A stretch of DNA of 64,000 nt from Lathyrus oleraceus (lineage: Eukaryota > Streptophyta > Magnoliopsida > Fabales > Fabaceae): positions 366,045,877 to 366,109,876 of the forward strand of contig NC_066583.1 of NCBI RefSeq assembly GCF_024323335.1, read 5' to 3'. The position numbers and the translations under genes are program-made. Positions 12,516 to 25,087 of this stretch are shown here, piece by piece. The first letter of the stretch is position 1. Every line of letters begins with the position of its first letter. The notes beneath the pieces were generated by a model. That model was not told the DNA's origin and made no database searches. It saw nothing but the letters and a program-made list of their open reading frames with translations.

Positions 12516-13360
12516 GTAGTCTCTAGTGGGTTTAGCCTACTTTTTGTGTGTATATATTTGTATATATGTGATGTTTGTATATATGTATGTGTGATATAAT
12601 CTGCTTGTTGTGCTTGGTGATCTCTGAGTGGTGAGATAAGTTCTAACCCGAACTTGAGTGCAATTAAGATAGGAGGATGGTATAGTCATGTTCGACTTGT
12701 GTGGAGTAGTCCTTAACAAGTTGGCTTTAGATTCATCCGCTCAGTGGAGACTCTTTTGGATTTGGAAATGTCACACAAGTGATTGTGGTTAGCCATTACT
12801 ATTTCTAATTTGGGTATGAGAAGCTGAGGACCGTAGAACATTTACCCCTCCTTTTGGCCTATTTAGGACGTAGTGCGGAAACTGTTCAAGTGTAGACTTG
12901 ATAACAACTGTTACGCGATACTACACTCAGACGAGTTTCTCTTGAGAATATTATGGGTCGATGAGTCAGTCATCTTAACCGGTAATATCCGATAGATGGA
13001 ATTAAGACTCTGGGAACTTTTTAGAACATGATATACAAGTTTTTATCCTTAGTTCACTCCTTTGGGGTGGTTCTTACCCAGACTCCATGCTCGTGACTTG
13101 CAACAAACCCTTGATTCTTGGTTGATCCAATCAAGTCTAGTCAATATCAATGGAACTTGGGTGTTGATAAGGTGTAAACTATAATCCACCAAAATGGATG
13201 ATTGATCTTGACAATGACTTGATTCATCCCTTGACCTTTGTTTGCCTTGTGTGTGATCCCTTATTTGTGATTGTTGCATTCATGCATTCATGCACATCAT
13301 AACATCGATCTCACGAAAATTTCAAGGAACTAAGGTATCATTTGCAAATATTTTCAGACC
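12516..13360 (+). other. 5' untranslated region of element 1
   Basis: This is a non-coding leader between PBS and ORF1, about 845 bp. It is closely similar to 25106-25959 in element 3 and, reversed, to 19418-20009 in element 2. Shared landmarks include GAGTTTCTCTTGAGAATATT and the run into ORF1 CATTTGCAAATATTTTCAGACC. A TATATGTATGTGTG microsatellite-like stretch occurs at about 12548-12595. Small frames here are not supported. Confidence 0.7.
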
Positions 13361-13585
13361 ATGGATTATGGACGAAGGAACACTAAGAAGTACAGTTTCA
13401 GATGTCCCGACTTGAAAGAGTTAAGGAAGCTAGCATCTTTTGTATTAGATCCCTTGGACTTCAAATAACGCCATGGGAAGCTTTTGTCTATCTTGTCTGC
13501 TGATGTGGTTGAAGGACTCTTGTATGTATTGGTGCAGTTCTATGATCCTCTCTACCGTTGTTTCACTTTCCCAGATTTTTCAGCT
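13361..13585 (+). pseudogene. Ogre ORF1, N-terminal fragment (element 1)
   Basis: ATG at 13361 opens a protein starting MDYGRRNTKKYSFRCPDLK, nearly identical to ORF1 of element 3 (25960). A TAA stop replaces a Gln codon after about 35 residues, then ORF1-like sequence continues to about 13585. There it changes abruptly into LTR sequence (AGAAGATCATGGAGTGG), marking the deletion breakpoint. ORF1 is the extra protein upstream of gag in Ogre elements; its function is not known. This copy cannot make a useful product. Confidence 0.8.
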
Positions 13586-13589
13586 TCCC

Positions 13590-14505
13590 AGAAGATCATG
13601 GAGTGGCTAAAGCTTGGATGAGGCTATCTTTATTTGATGCCTTTGCTCTTCAAGATCATATAATTGTGCATTTGTGTGTTTCTTGAATTTAAAAAGTCGA
13701 AGGGAATTCTGGGTTTCTATTGACATCTTTATCTATTGGATTGCTACCCATTTGGTCAGATCTTTTCAACTCTTAACTTTTAATTTTACGCATAGGATTA
13801 GTCTCTTCATCTTCTCCCCATTTCTTTAATTTCAAAACCTCTCCCTCCCTTTTCAAAATCGTCTTTGTTTGAACTTGTTTTGTTCTAAACTTTGACCACT
13901 TTGCAAAAAGGTAGAAACTTTGGCCTTACACTATTTCTTTTTTAAACTTCTTTTCTTAAATCAAATTTGTAAATAAACTTAACTATACTTGACTTAAACT
14001 TTCAAAAAAGCCAAAAAGAACTAACTCATTCAAACCATTTTTAGGCCTTTGTGCCTTTCAAACTTAATTTTTATTAAAAGAAATGCATCCATTTTGAAAT
14101 TTGTATCACGAACTACGAGGTTTTGATCCCTCATTTTTATGTTGGTACGTAGGCACAAGTCTGAAAGGATTGTCAAACACAAAAATATAATTAATGAATT
14201 CTTTTCTCATCCCCGCATTCTATTTATTTGTAAACATCATTTTTGTACCAAATACATATGCACACAAAAAGGGCTCCCTAGGAGTACCTAGGACACTTTG
14301 GGTGCTAACACCTTCCCTCTGTGTAACCAACCCCCTTACCTATAATCTCTGACATTTTATTAGTTTTGATTTGAAAAATTCTTACTTTTGGGTTTTGTTC
14401 GTACTTTTTCCCTTTCCCCTTGGAAACAATAAAAGCACGGTGGCGACTCTTGTTATTTGATCTCTAGGTTATCCATAGCTTGATGATCATGAATTTACCG
14501 CTATA
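13590..14505 (+). mobile_element. 3' LTR remnant of element 1
   Basis: These 916 bp match 11572-12488 of the 5' LTR from end to end, including TTGGTACGTAGGCA, AATAAA and the GGTGGCGACTC box. The end reads ACCGCTATA, a one-base change from the ACCGCTACA of the 5' LTR. Next comes AGAGCGATG, which is minus-strand gag-protease sequence of element 2. Because both LTRs of one element start identical, the differences between this piece and 11572-12488 could date the insertion, if they are a true pair. Confidence 0.8.
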
Positions 14506-17500
14506 AGAGCGATGAATAACAGTAGCAACATCAACAACAAACCAATTGTTGCAAATTTGGCCATGTGTCACAAAGTATGCGCAAGCTTCGTCATCCTCGT
14601 CCTCAAATGCAGCAGCTGAGTGTTAATCATTCCCATGAATGAACCCTCCACTACGGAAACTCGGTTGCATAACTTCATCTTTGACGTTGAACGGCCCTTG
14701 TTGAAATCCCAATTCAACCATATTCATGTTCTCAGCAATCTCTATCATTCGGCCCCAATGATCAATGTTGCCAGCCTCAATAACCTTCTGATCATCCTTT
14801 AAAGAGGATAGGGGTGCTCCAGTTTTCTTTACTTCATCAGCAATAGACGAGGCTTGGAATGGAGTTCCAACCTCCTCCTCAGCTTCAACATAAGAAAAGG
14901 ATGACAAATGGATTACCAATAGTGCCTTCTCTCCACCAACCACGACAAGTTTTCCGTTCTTCACAAATTTAAGTTTCTGATGTAGAGTAGATGTCACTAC
15001 TTCAGCTTCATGGATCCATGGCCTTCCCAACAATAAGCTATAGGCCGGGTGGATATCCATTACCTGGAAAGTAATTTGGAAATCACTCGAACCTATCTTA
15101 ACTGGAAAGTCCACTTCACCAATGATGGTTTTATAGAACCATCAAACGCTTTAACAATCACGCCATTGTACCTTATCGGGGAGCCTTGGTAAGAAATTCT
15201 GGACATAGTTGACTTTGGAAGCATGTTCAGAGATGACCCAATGTCAACCAACACATTGGACATAATGTCCTCCTTGTAGTTCATTGAAATATGGAGTGCC
15301 AGATTGTGATTTCTACCTTCCTCGGGAAGCTCTTCATCACAAAAACTCAAATTATTGAAAGAAGTAATATTGGCAACAATATGGTCAAACTGATCCACAG
15401 TAACATCATGCTCCATGTAGGCTTGCTCGAGCACTTTCTGCAATGTCTCCCCATGTGCTTCAGAATTCATTAATAAGGACAACACTGAGATTTTTGACGG
15501 GGTTTGGAGCAGCTGCTCCATCCCATTAAACTCACTTCTCTTTATCAATTTCAATACTTCGTCATCATCATTCGCCTTCAGTTTGATGGATTCACCAGAC
15601 TGACATACTGGAGCACTAATTGGACTCACCACTGGAATCTTTGCCTTCTTATTGATTGAAACATCTTCTACCTCCTTCAGGAAAACCAGACCGAACACAC
15701 GACCATTATGGGTCACCTTCACAATATCAGTTATACTCACCATTGAGTCTGCAACTGGTAAAGGAACCTCTTGAACATTCTCCATCATTGTGGCACTATA
15801 TTGATAATGCACATCTTTATCGGATTACATTCTCATCCATTAAGTTCTGGATATCTCTCTTGACAATCATACACCTACGGGGGTTCACACTACAGATTGT
15901 ACAACCATCATGGTCGTGCTCACACTCACTGATCAAACACAAGGTTCTATGCATTTCCACCAATGACCTACGGATACGTTATACATCGAATACTCAAAAA
16001 TTCCTTGGACAGCCATCCACCATGTTGATAATAGCATTACCATGAGCATGCAATGGATTAGCTTTCACATTAGGTGCTATGTCCCAAAGGACACCATTCC
16101 ACTTTTCACAAGTGTTTTCACTTCATACTTCAACGGATAGCAATTCTCTATGTCATGGCCAGGGGCTCCCTGGTGAAAGGCATAGTGAAGTTCAGGTTTG
16201 AGCCACTATGGAAGTGGCTCAGGAACTTGTGGAGGATTTCTTGGTTGGATGAGGTTCTTGAGAACCAAAGATGGATACAGTTCTGCATAGGATATAGGAA
16301 TAGGGTCAAAGGAAACCTTCTTCCTCTCAAAATCTTGTTGGTTATTATTGTTGTTGTTGTTGTTATAGTTGGTTCTTTGTTATGGTCGTTGTTGACGTTG
16401 TTGTTGTTGTTGAATCGGAACAGATTAATTGTTGGAATTATTGGAAAATACAGGAATCACTGAAGAAACTTGATGTTGGTGTTAACGAGGTTGAGAACTC
16501 TTTCTAACATGAGGCCTCCTCTTCCTCCCCACTGATACTGAATTAGTTTCCCCTTCCTTCCTCTTGGAGAAACTACCCCCATACTTTTTGTTAGACGATG
16601 CTTCTGCTTTAGACAGATGTCCTTCATGGACTCCTTCTTATAACCTCATCTCCATGTTTACCATTTTGGTAAAGTCATTAGGGGCACTGGCAATCATACG
16701 TTTGTAATAAAACAAACTCAGTATCTTCAAGAAAATCTGTATCATCTCCTTTTCTTCCAATGGTGGACTAATCTAGGCAGTAAGTTCCCTCCACCTCTGA
16801 GCATACTCTTTGAATATCTTCTTATCCTTGTGAGACATAAACCTCAGATAATCTCTATCATGCGCCATATCAATGTTGTATTTGTACTTCTTGACAAAGG
16901 CTTCACCCAAATAATTGAAAGTATGGACACTTGCACTGTCTAACCCCATATACCATCTCAAAATGGCACCAGTCAAACTGTCTTGGAAGTAGTGAATCAG
17001 TAACTGATCATTATCAGTTTGAGTTGACATTTTTCTGGCATATATCACAAGGTGGCTTAGTGTACAAGTATTTCCCTTATACTTTTCAAAGTCATGGACC
17101 TTGAACTTCATCGAGATTTTCACATTAGGCACTAGGCAGAGCTCAACAGCACTCTTCCCAAACAAATCCTTTCCTCTCAGAGTCTTCAACTCTTTGTGTA
17201 GCTCTAGGAACTGATCCTTCAGCTCGTCCATTTTTTCATATACATCCGGGCCCTCAGATGGCTAAGAATGGTATATGGTATCCTCAACACGAGGCAAAGT
17301 TTGAACGACTGGAGGTGGCACTATCATGACCGAGCTAGATGTCGGCAGAGAAACAAAAGTGGGTGCATACCCTTTAGGCATAAAGTTGGAAGGCATTCCC
17401 TAAGGAAATCCAACAGGCATGGAAGGACCGGATTGGCTGACAGCAATAGGAACAATCGAGGTAACATCCTCAGAAATAATAGTCCTCTGGGGAGGAGTTA

Positions 17501-17651
17501 CAGGAGTTGGTGAAGACTGATTCTACGCAGCAAGAACAGACTCCATCATCACAGTTAATCGTGCAATTTCATCCTTCATCTCTTTATTCTCTTGCTGTAA
17601 GTGCTCCATGACCTTCGATTGATTAGCGCGAGTGTTGTATCGGTGAGTCAG
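14506..17651 (-). pseudogene. Gag-protease polyprotein of element 2, broken
   Basis: Gag forms the particle and the aspartic protease cuts the polyprotein. The family start ATG (compare 27717) is CTG here at 17651-17649. The gag core is open at 17231-16773 and matches element 3 residue by residue (RGKDLFGKSAVELCLVPNV; WYMGLDSASVHTF). A knuckle-like HQGAPGHDIENCYPLK follows near 16190, with Tyr where the first Cys of such a motif would stand. A CAA-rich Q/N tract lies near 16345-16420. The protease spans about 15812-14623, with the active site changed to VLVDIGSS (DTG to DIG) and a 1-nt deletion near 15135 splitting the frame. Several stops are also present. It is non-functional. Confidence 0.85.
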
Positions 17652-17936
17652 CTTGGCTGAAGCACAGAAGTATAACCAATAAGACATCTGGCGGAAGCAA
17701 ACTTGCTATGCAAATGATGCATGCAATGCAATGTTTTTGTTTATTTAATTTCAAGGAACATACAAAGTTATACTTGCAAATATTAAATAATAACAACAGT
17801 AACAATTTGATTGACCATAAAATCTCTTTTTATTCATAAAATTTGGAAGGATTACACTGAGTACAATTTCAAAAACCAAAATTCAAATACAAGAGAAAAG
17901 GAAACTAATCATCCTAAGGACCCCTTAGAAATGGTA

Positions 17937-19417
17937 TCAGATGATCTGGTTGTGGGGGCGTACTTCCTTCGGATGCGTCGAATCTTAGACTAAAAGGATG
18001 TCTTCATCTGAGCTTTTTCAAGGACAAGTTGACCAACAATCTTCTTCCAAGCACCAGAAGGTTGAGGCATACTAGAGGAAGGTGGACCCTCTAGCTCTCT
18101 CTGTCTCTTCACTGCTCGATCTTCAAGAAGTTCAACAAGTGCATCCTTGTCTTTCAACTCAAGCTACAACTCCTCATGCTTTCGGCTCAAAGCATGGAAT
18201 TGTTCTTCCCACATATCTCTTTCTTACTTCATCTTGGCAAATGCGTCTTCCAACTCATCTACATCTTGGTTAGGGAGAGTTGATGGCTCAACCACAACCA
18301 GAGACATAGGTCATTCACAAGCATACGACATCTTCAGCTCCAAAGCTCTCTTTTTCACCCAAGTAGTGTAAGCTTCCAAAGCTACACAGTTGCACGGACT
18401 AAGCTCGGATCTTCCTTTCCTATGCACACTATGCCAAGCATGTATTATCTTCTTCAAATGTTGGGGATCTGTACCCTCTTGATAGAAAAGACCTTCTAAC
18501 TGAGTGTTATTAGGTTTGTCTCTCAAGGGGAACCCAAGTTGACGACGATCCAAAGCAGGATTATAGTTGATTCCTCCTTGTGTACCAATGAGAGGCACAT
18601 TAGAGAACTCACCACAACTGTAAATAATATCCACACTACTCAATTCAGAATCATACCAAACAATATCATCATTAGTGAGAGACATAAGTCTCTGGGACCA
18701 CCGTAGACATTGTTTGTTTTCCAAGAAAGCATGTGTTTGAGGCAAGTGCAAAACAAACCACTTGTACAGAAGAGGAACATAACACACAATAGTCCCACCA
18801 CCTTTAGAATTCCTCAAATGCAAATCAAAATACATGTCACCCAACAGAGTAGGAACATGATTCCCAATCAGGAAAATTCTAATGGCGTTAACATCAACTA
18901 AACCGCCAATGTTAGGGAACAAAGCTAAACCATATATGAGCAACACAAAGATGGCTTAAAAAGAATCCACACTACCGGCTTGAGCAAAGACATTAGTTTT
19001 TCCAATGAGGAACTCAGTAGTCAACCCAATAATTCCTCCTTTCTTTACCCAATGAGACTCAATCTCAGATTTCTTCAGATAAAGAGCTTCGACTATGATA
19101 TGAGATCTAGGAATCTCCTCCAATCCACTAAAAGGTACCTTGTCAGAAACAAGTATTCCCAAGAGACGGGCATACTCCTCTAATGTAGGCATAAGTTGAT
19201 AATCGGGAAAAGTGAAGCATTGGAAGAGAGGGTCATAGAATTGAACAAAGACACTCAAGAGTCCTTCAACCACATCAGTAGATAACACAGATAAAAGCCT
19301 CCCATGACGTTGCTTGAAGTCCAATGGATCTAATACAAAAGATGACAATTTCCTTATCTATTTCAAATCGGGACATTTAAAACTGTACTTCTTAGTGTTC
19401 CTCCGTCCACAATCCAT
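17937..19417 (-). pseudogene. Ogre ORF1 of element 2, broken
   Basis: The start is ATG at 19417 (MDCGRRNTKKYSF). Long open pieces at 19348-18956 and 18946-18311 share one frame, separated by a TAA near 18950; a further stop follows LK near 19360. A frameshift lies between 18311 and the end near 17937. Motifs: YDPLFQCFTFPDYQLMPTLEEYARLLG near the N-terminus, and a C-terminal Lys/Glu-rich segment. The 'TPTLEEYxxLLG' style recalls the plant-mobile-domain/DUF7745 group; this is recognition by eye, not a search. Molecular role unknown. Confidence 0.8.
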
Positions 19418-20043
19418 GGTCTGAAAATATTTTCAAATAAGACCTTAGTTCCTTGAAATTTATTTTTCTGTGATGAATGTTATGATGTGCATGTATGCAT
19501 GAGTGAAACAATCACAAACAACGGATCACACACAAGGAAAACACAAACAAAGGTCAAGGGATGGATCAAGTCATCATCAAGATCATTCATCCATTTTGGT
19601 GGATTATGGTTTTTCACCTTATCAACACCCAAGTTCCATTGATATTGACAAGACTTTATCCGATCAACCAAGAATCAAAGGGTTTGTTATGAGTCACGAG
19701 CATGGGGTCAGGTTAAGAACCATCCTAAAGGAGTGTACTAAGGATAAAAACATGTACAACATGTTCTAAAAGAGTTCCCAGAGTCTTAATCCCATCTTTC
19801 GGATATTATAGGTTAGGATGACTGACTCATCAACCCATAATATTTTCAACAGAAACTCGTCTGAGTAAAGTATTGTGTAACGATTGTTATCAGGTCTACA
19901 CATGAACATTCTTTGCACTACGTCCTAAATAGACCTAGATGGGTTAAATGTTCTACAGTACTAAGCTTCTCGGACCATAAATCAGAGAAAGTAATGCCTA
20001 ACCATAACTAACTTGTATGACATTAGTAAAACCACTTAATTTC
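19418..20043 (-). other. 5' UTR of element 2 with truncated primer-binding site
   Basis: The interval is similar to the leaders of elements 1 and 3 in reverse. At 20031-20043 the plus strand reads CCACTTAATTTC before the LTR, but the remaining PBS (expected TCCCCAGC...GTCG) is replaced by CATTAGTAAAA. The primer site is therefore lost, and the copy could not start its own reverse transcription. No gene is seen. Confidence 0.7.
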
Positions 20044-23000
20044 TGTAGCGGTAAATTCACGACCATCAAGTTATTGATAAACTTAACATTAATAAAACCA
20101 GAGTCGCCACCGCACTTTTATTGTTTCCAAAGGAAAAGGGAAAAGTATGAACAAAACCCAAAGATAAGAAGTTTTGAAATCAAAACTAATAAATTCCAGA
20201 GATCACAGGTAAGGGGTTGGTTTCACAAAGGGAAGGTGTTAGCACCCAAAGTGTCCTAGCTACTCATAGGGAGCCCTTTTTTATGTGTGTATGTGTTTTT
20301 GGTATAAATGATGTTTGAGAAAAATAGAGTGTGGGGATGAGAAAAGAATTCATTAATTATATTTTTGTGTTTGACAAGACCTTCGGACTTGTGCCTACGT
20401 ACCAACATAAAAATGAGGGATCAAAACCTTGTAGTTCGTGGTAACAATTTCAAAGTGAGTGAATTGTTTTTAATCAAAAATTGATTAAAAAAAGGGCACA
20501 AAAGGGCCAAAAATTTGAATGGGGTTATTATTTTTTTTGTCTTTTGAAATTTCAAGTCAACGTGATTAGATTTATTTACAAGTTTGATTTAAGAAAAAGA
20601 AGTTTGAAAATTCAATGGCCTAAAGCCAAAGTTTCTACTTGAAATAAGGTCTAAGTTTGAAATCACAAGCAAAGAAAGTTTTTGAAAAGGGGAAGAGATT
20701 TTGAAATTTAAGAAGTGGGAGGAGATGAAGAGACTAATCCTAAGCATAAATTTAAATGTTAAGAGTTGAAAAGATCTGACCAATGGGATGCAATCCAACA
20801 GACAAGTATGTCACATAGAAAATCCACTTTCCTTTTGGACTTTGAATCAAGCAATAATCGGCAAGCAATTAGCAATATCAGACATCATGAAGATCAAGGC
20901 ATCAAATAAAGATAGCCACATCCAAGCAAGCAAATCCCATAGCTAGCAATCTTCTTTGTCTTCTCATGTATCAGATGAAATAGTCTTTGATTAACTCAGA
21001 ATAAAGCATTAGATACCAGATCAAAATAACAATTTATATCAAGACACTATAGAAGATGAGTTCAAATGGATCCTAAGACTTGCATCAAATGAAGGCTCAG
21101 TTCACAATAACTTAATCTAAGAATGTTGGCATTGGCCAAGTCGTTTTTGCACAGGGAATGTTGCCTAGTTCTAAGTCCAAAAGTTCAGATCAAGAACAAC
21201 AGTCCACCAAACATTTTTAGGGTTTTTGTTCTTTATTAAGTATTTTAAGGTCCTAAGACCACAAACATAATCAAAATACACAAACAAAATATATACAATC
21301 ACAATCTATGGCTCAAATGAGTAAAGTGAAAATGGCATAAACATAAACAAGTTAAATGAAATGTAAATGGAAATGAATGATAAATGACTAGAAATTTAAT
21401 TGCATAAAGTAAATGACTTGAAAGTAAAGCAATATTAATAAGAGTTAGTCAAATGTTAGTCAAAGTTAATTGAATATTAGTAGTGTTTTTCTTTTTAATT
21501 GATTAAGTCATTCTTTGGAGAACACTCACCATCTATTCAAAAGCATGAATCCTTGAACCAATGCATCTTCCATAGGAAGGAAAAAAGGCCAAGTTTCCAT
21601 ACAATACCATGAAAGATGGGAGACTTACAATCTCACTTACTAGAATGTTATGCATTTAGGGTCAAATTTAGCTTTATGTTAAGCAATTATAATTTTACTT
21701 ATGTAGAATTCACAACTATCTAAGATCGGGTAATAAAAATTTAGGTGTTAATGCATGTTAGAGATTTGGTATGATGAACCAAACTTCTAAAACATACCAC
21801 ACACTAAAAGAAAAGATCAAAAGAGGTGGACCTATCTCATCCATACTTGTATTGGTTCATCTGACACAAGGTCATTGATGAACCAATTAGCCTTAGGATA
21901 TTTGAGATTTCATTGGTAAATGAAAGGAATGGGAAAGAATAGGGATGAAGATGAAGGGGGGGGGGGAGTTAGAGAAATATAAATTGGTCATGGGAGGAAT
22001 TTTATCAAATTAAAATCATTCATTCATTTTGGGGGATGAAATGTACATTTCATCAATCCTCTAAATCCAATGATTTTAATCCAAAAAAAGTCAAATCAAC
22101 CTTGACAAGGCCCAAGCAAATAGTCAAACATCACAAGACCATAAAAATGGCTCAACATAATTTTTACACAATTAATCAATTAAAAATCAAATTAAAAATG
22201 CATTAAAATTCAATTTAATTGGGTCAAAACCTAAAACCTCTTTAAAACACCAAATAAATGGCAAGGATATTTATCCTAGGTCAAACAGGATCAAAGGACC
22301 TTAGACAAAAAAATTCATCATTTTTGAAAAGTCAGAAGTATTTTTAAACATTTAAAAATATGCACAAAAACATTTAATTCATGAAAAATATCAAAGTTAA
22401 TCCAAAAAATAATTTTAATTCAGAAAAATGAAAGAGAAAAATATTTAAAGATTTTTGGTGAAAGTCCCATATTTTTTGGATTAAAAATGAAATTATTATG
22501 AATTAAACAAAATAAAAGGAATAAATATAAATTCAGAAATAAAAAAGAAAATCAAAAAAACAAGGGCCATCAGATCTCCCTCATTAATTGAGGTGGCAGG
22601 TCTGATGGCCAGAAGCGCGCATTCCACTAACACTCTAGTCAACACGTGCACACGTGTGGTAATTCAAACCAAAGGCTGAGATTAGATCCTTGGACCAAGA
22701 TCAGATGGATGAGATGAAGTCAACTCACCACCGGAGCCCTAGCTCTGGTCATCTTCTCCGGTGATGACCACCGGACTGGTCGAACCTCAACTTCATGAAA
22801 AATGAAAAACAAGGACACTAATTTGAAGGTAAAATGCTCAGGAGCTCGAATCTGGCCTCAATTTTCTCCAATTCCAAGTATATAAAAAGATATAGGGATT
22901 TGAATTTTGAGGATCATGAACTGAGTTGCTTCGATTTGACCTCAAAGTAACTCAATCTTCTTGCCTACATTGGTAGGACTTCATCCAACCAAAAATCACA

Positions 23001-24825
23001 AAGAATAGTAAAGAATTGAAGGAGAATCGAAGAGATGAAAATTCTGAAAAATTACCTTCGAGGGAGCTTCAACCTTGCTTGATCTTGATCCCAACTGTGT
23101 TTTGCTTTGTTTCGAAAGCTTGTAGGAAGTGATTAAGATCGGAAAATGGCTTGGACTCTTGGAGTTTAAATCTCAAAACATAATGAGATTTGAAGCTCGA
23201 TTTTAAAATGAAAACCTTCAAGATTATCCTTTAATGGTGAGGGTTTAGATTGCAGGTTCAAAGCTTGGGCATGAGTTCCTCAATTCTGAGCATGAGGGGT
23301 TGTATTTATAGGCATTCCAATTCATTTCCACACACTTCTAAAATTTGCCAAATTTAGAAATTCTCATTACATGCTTGCATGGGCGTGTGATAGGCCCATC
23401 AAGTGATGTATTCAGGTCCAAAATTGCTTGAGAATCATGCTGAAATCATGTCATGTGGCCATGCATTTGAGTTTGAAATATGAAGGTGAAAATCATCCAA
23501 TTGGTCCCTTGAAAATAACACATGTGCAAGTCCTTCATTCTTTGGCCAAATGAGGTGATATTAGACTTTTTATAAAGGTGAGATCAAGGAGCACAACATT
23601 AATTTTGAACACTTTTCCATTTGAAGCTTGGATCATGATTAAGTTTTAGGGGGAAGTTTGGAAAATCAAACATGTTTGAAAATTTTCTAAGTACCAAGTC
23701 AAATGTTCACTTCTTCCACCTTGAATAACTTTTTCTATGGGCTTCCAATGGAAAACGTTCCTTCATAACAGTTGTATCTATTTCAAACCTCTTTAATTTA
23801 GTCACAAATTTTACCTCATTTGGATTTGTCATGAAGGAGTTATGCATTTTAAAAGTTGAGGAAAATCACTTGTTCAATGGTAATGGCCCAAAATGACCTA
23901 TAATGTTTCCTTTTGGCACATGTATTTAAAAAGTTGAATTTGAACTTCTTCCAAACATAAAAGTTGAGAACGACATCTTAAATTTGATCGTGAAACTTTA
24001 ATCGCTTTTATCTCATAAAAATTGAGAAAATTAAGGTCTTTGGACGTTGACCTCCTAACTAGGGTTCTGACAAAATGACCTATAATCTTTCACCGTAAAA
24101 AATGACTTTCCATGAAAAACTAGCTCTTGAGTTCAACTTGAAAGTTGTTTGGAATGTCATTATGAGTAATCTTTCTCTTGGAAGCATTTTCATATGACAA
24201 AAACTATAGGAGATAAGGTCTAGGGAACCCCAGTTTTGACTAGTTAACTTTCTCTAGTCAACCACCATGACCAACTTGCTAACTTGACATTCTCTTGATC
24301 TTTGGGACTCACGGAGGATCATATATGAGTAAGATGATTTAATATGAAGTATCCCTTGAATTATTTAATCAAATGTTGAAGAAGCTTGTTGAGGAAGTCA
24401 CACAAGATATCCAGATGAATTAGGGTTTCCAAGGCAAACAAGCTTCAAACTCTTAATGATTTCTTGATCAAAATGATATGTGAAGATCAAGGGGGTCCAT
24501 ACATGATGTCTAGAACCAATATAAACCATTTGTTGATTGATCTCATTGTATTGGGGGTCTCAAACCCTATTTATGAGCTTGATGAGGTATTGGTGGATGC
24601 ACACACTACCTACAAAAGAGGTAAAACTATACATAGACATATTTTTGGAATTTTGGTTAGTAAACAAATAAAAATAAAGTATGATACAATCAAATGTGCT
24701 TGGTGATCTCTCCCAATGCAAACTAAATGAATGAAGGGTAAGGAGGATGCCAATGTGTGATCCCAAAGCTAATGCCAATGATGAGATAGCATGAGGGATC
24801 TTAGGGTCAAAATTGGGGTCTTACA
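20044..24825 (-). mobile_element. 5' LTR of element 2 (4,782 bp, complete)
   Basis: On the plus strand it starts TGTAGCGGTAAATTC at 20044 and ends GGGGTCTTACA at 24825; reversed, that is TGTAAGACCCC...GCTACA, the same termini as element 1. The reversed polyadenylation motif (20117-20122) and the reversed GCGGTGGCGACTC box (20101-20113) are in place. A run of about 11 G lies at 21957-21966. No supported genes lie inside; short frames such as 24464-24706 are not conserved in the sister LTRs. Confidence 0.85.
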
Positions 24826-25078
24826 ATATGCACACATAAAAAAGGGCTCCCTAGGAGTATCTAGTACACTTTGGGTGCTAACATCTTCCCTCCGTGTAAC
24901 CAACCCCTTTACTTGTAATCTCTGGAATTTTATTAGTTTTGATTCGAAAACTTCTTATCTTTGGGTTTTGTTCGTACTTTTCCCTTTTCCTTTGGAAACA
25001 ATAAAAGTGCAGTGGTGACTCTGGTTTTATTGACGTCAAGTTTATCCATAACTTTATGTTCATGAATTTACCACTATA
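24826..25078 (+). mobile_element. 5' LTR tail of element 3
   Basis: The 253 bp match 12237-12488 of element 1, from ATATGCACACA to the end CACTATA just before GAAATTAAG and the PBS. The first ~4.4 kb of this LTR are missing on the left, where element 2 begins in reverse orientation. The GGTGGCGACTC box is changed to AGTGGTGACTC. Confidence 0.8.
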
Positions 25079-25087
25079 GAAATTAAG

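Larger units (their letters stand above)
2928..14505 (+). mobile_element. Ogre-type LTR retrotransposon, internally deleted, 'element 1'
   Basis: In order: 5' LTR (2928-12488, split by solo LTR A), PBS (12498-12515), 5' UTR, the first ~225 bp of ORF1 (13361-13585), then a jump straight into the last 916 bp of the 3' LTR (13590-14505). Most of ORF1, gag, protease, pol, PPT and the start of the 3' LTR are gone. The 3' LTR remnant matches 11572-12488 colinearly. The left flank is GTAAG and the right flank AGAGC, so there is no target duplication across the pair. Outside the nested insertion the element is defective and could move only if supplied in trans. Confidence 0.8.
14506..24825 (-). mobile_element. 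Ogre-type LTR retrotransposon, minus strand, 3' half lost, 'element 2'
   Basis: Read on the minus strand: 5' LTR (24825 to 20044), damaged PBS, 5' UTR, ORF1 (19417 to 17937), gag-protease (17651 to 14506). Similarity to element 3 stops at TTATTCATCGCTCT, a few bases before the intron donor of element 3, so intron, RT, RNase H, integrase, 3' region and 3' LTR are absent. Its 5' LTR abuts the truncated 5' LTR of element 3 at 24825/24826, suggesting it inserted there; ATATG at 24826-24830 would be one copy of the target duplication. Confidence 0.8.
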
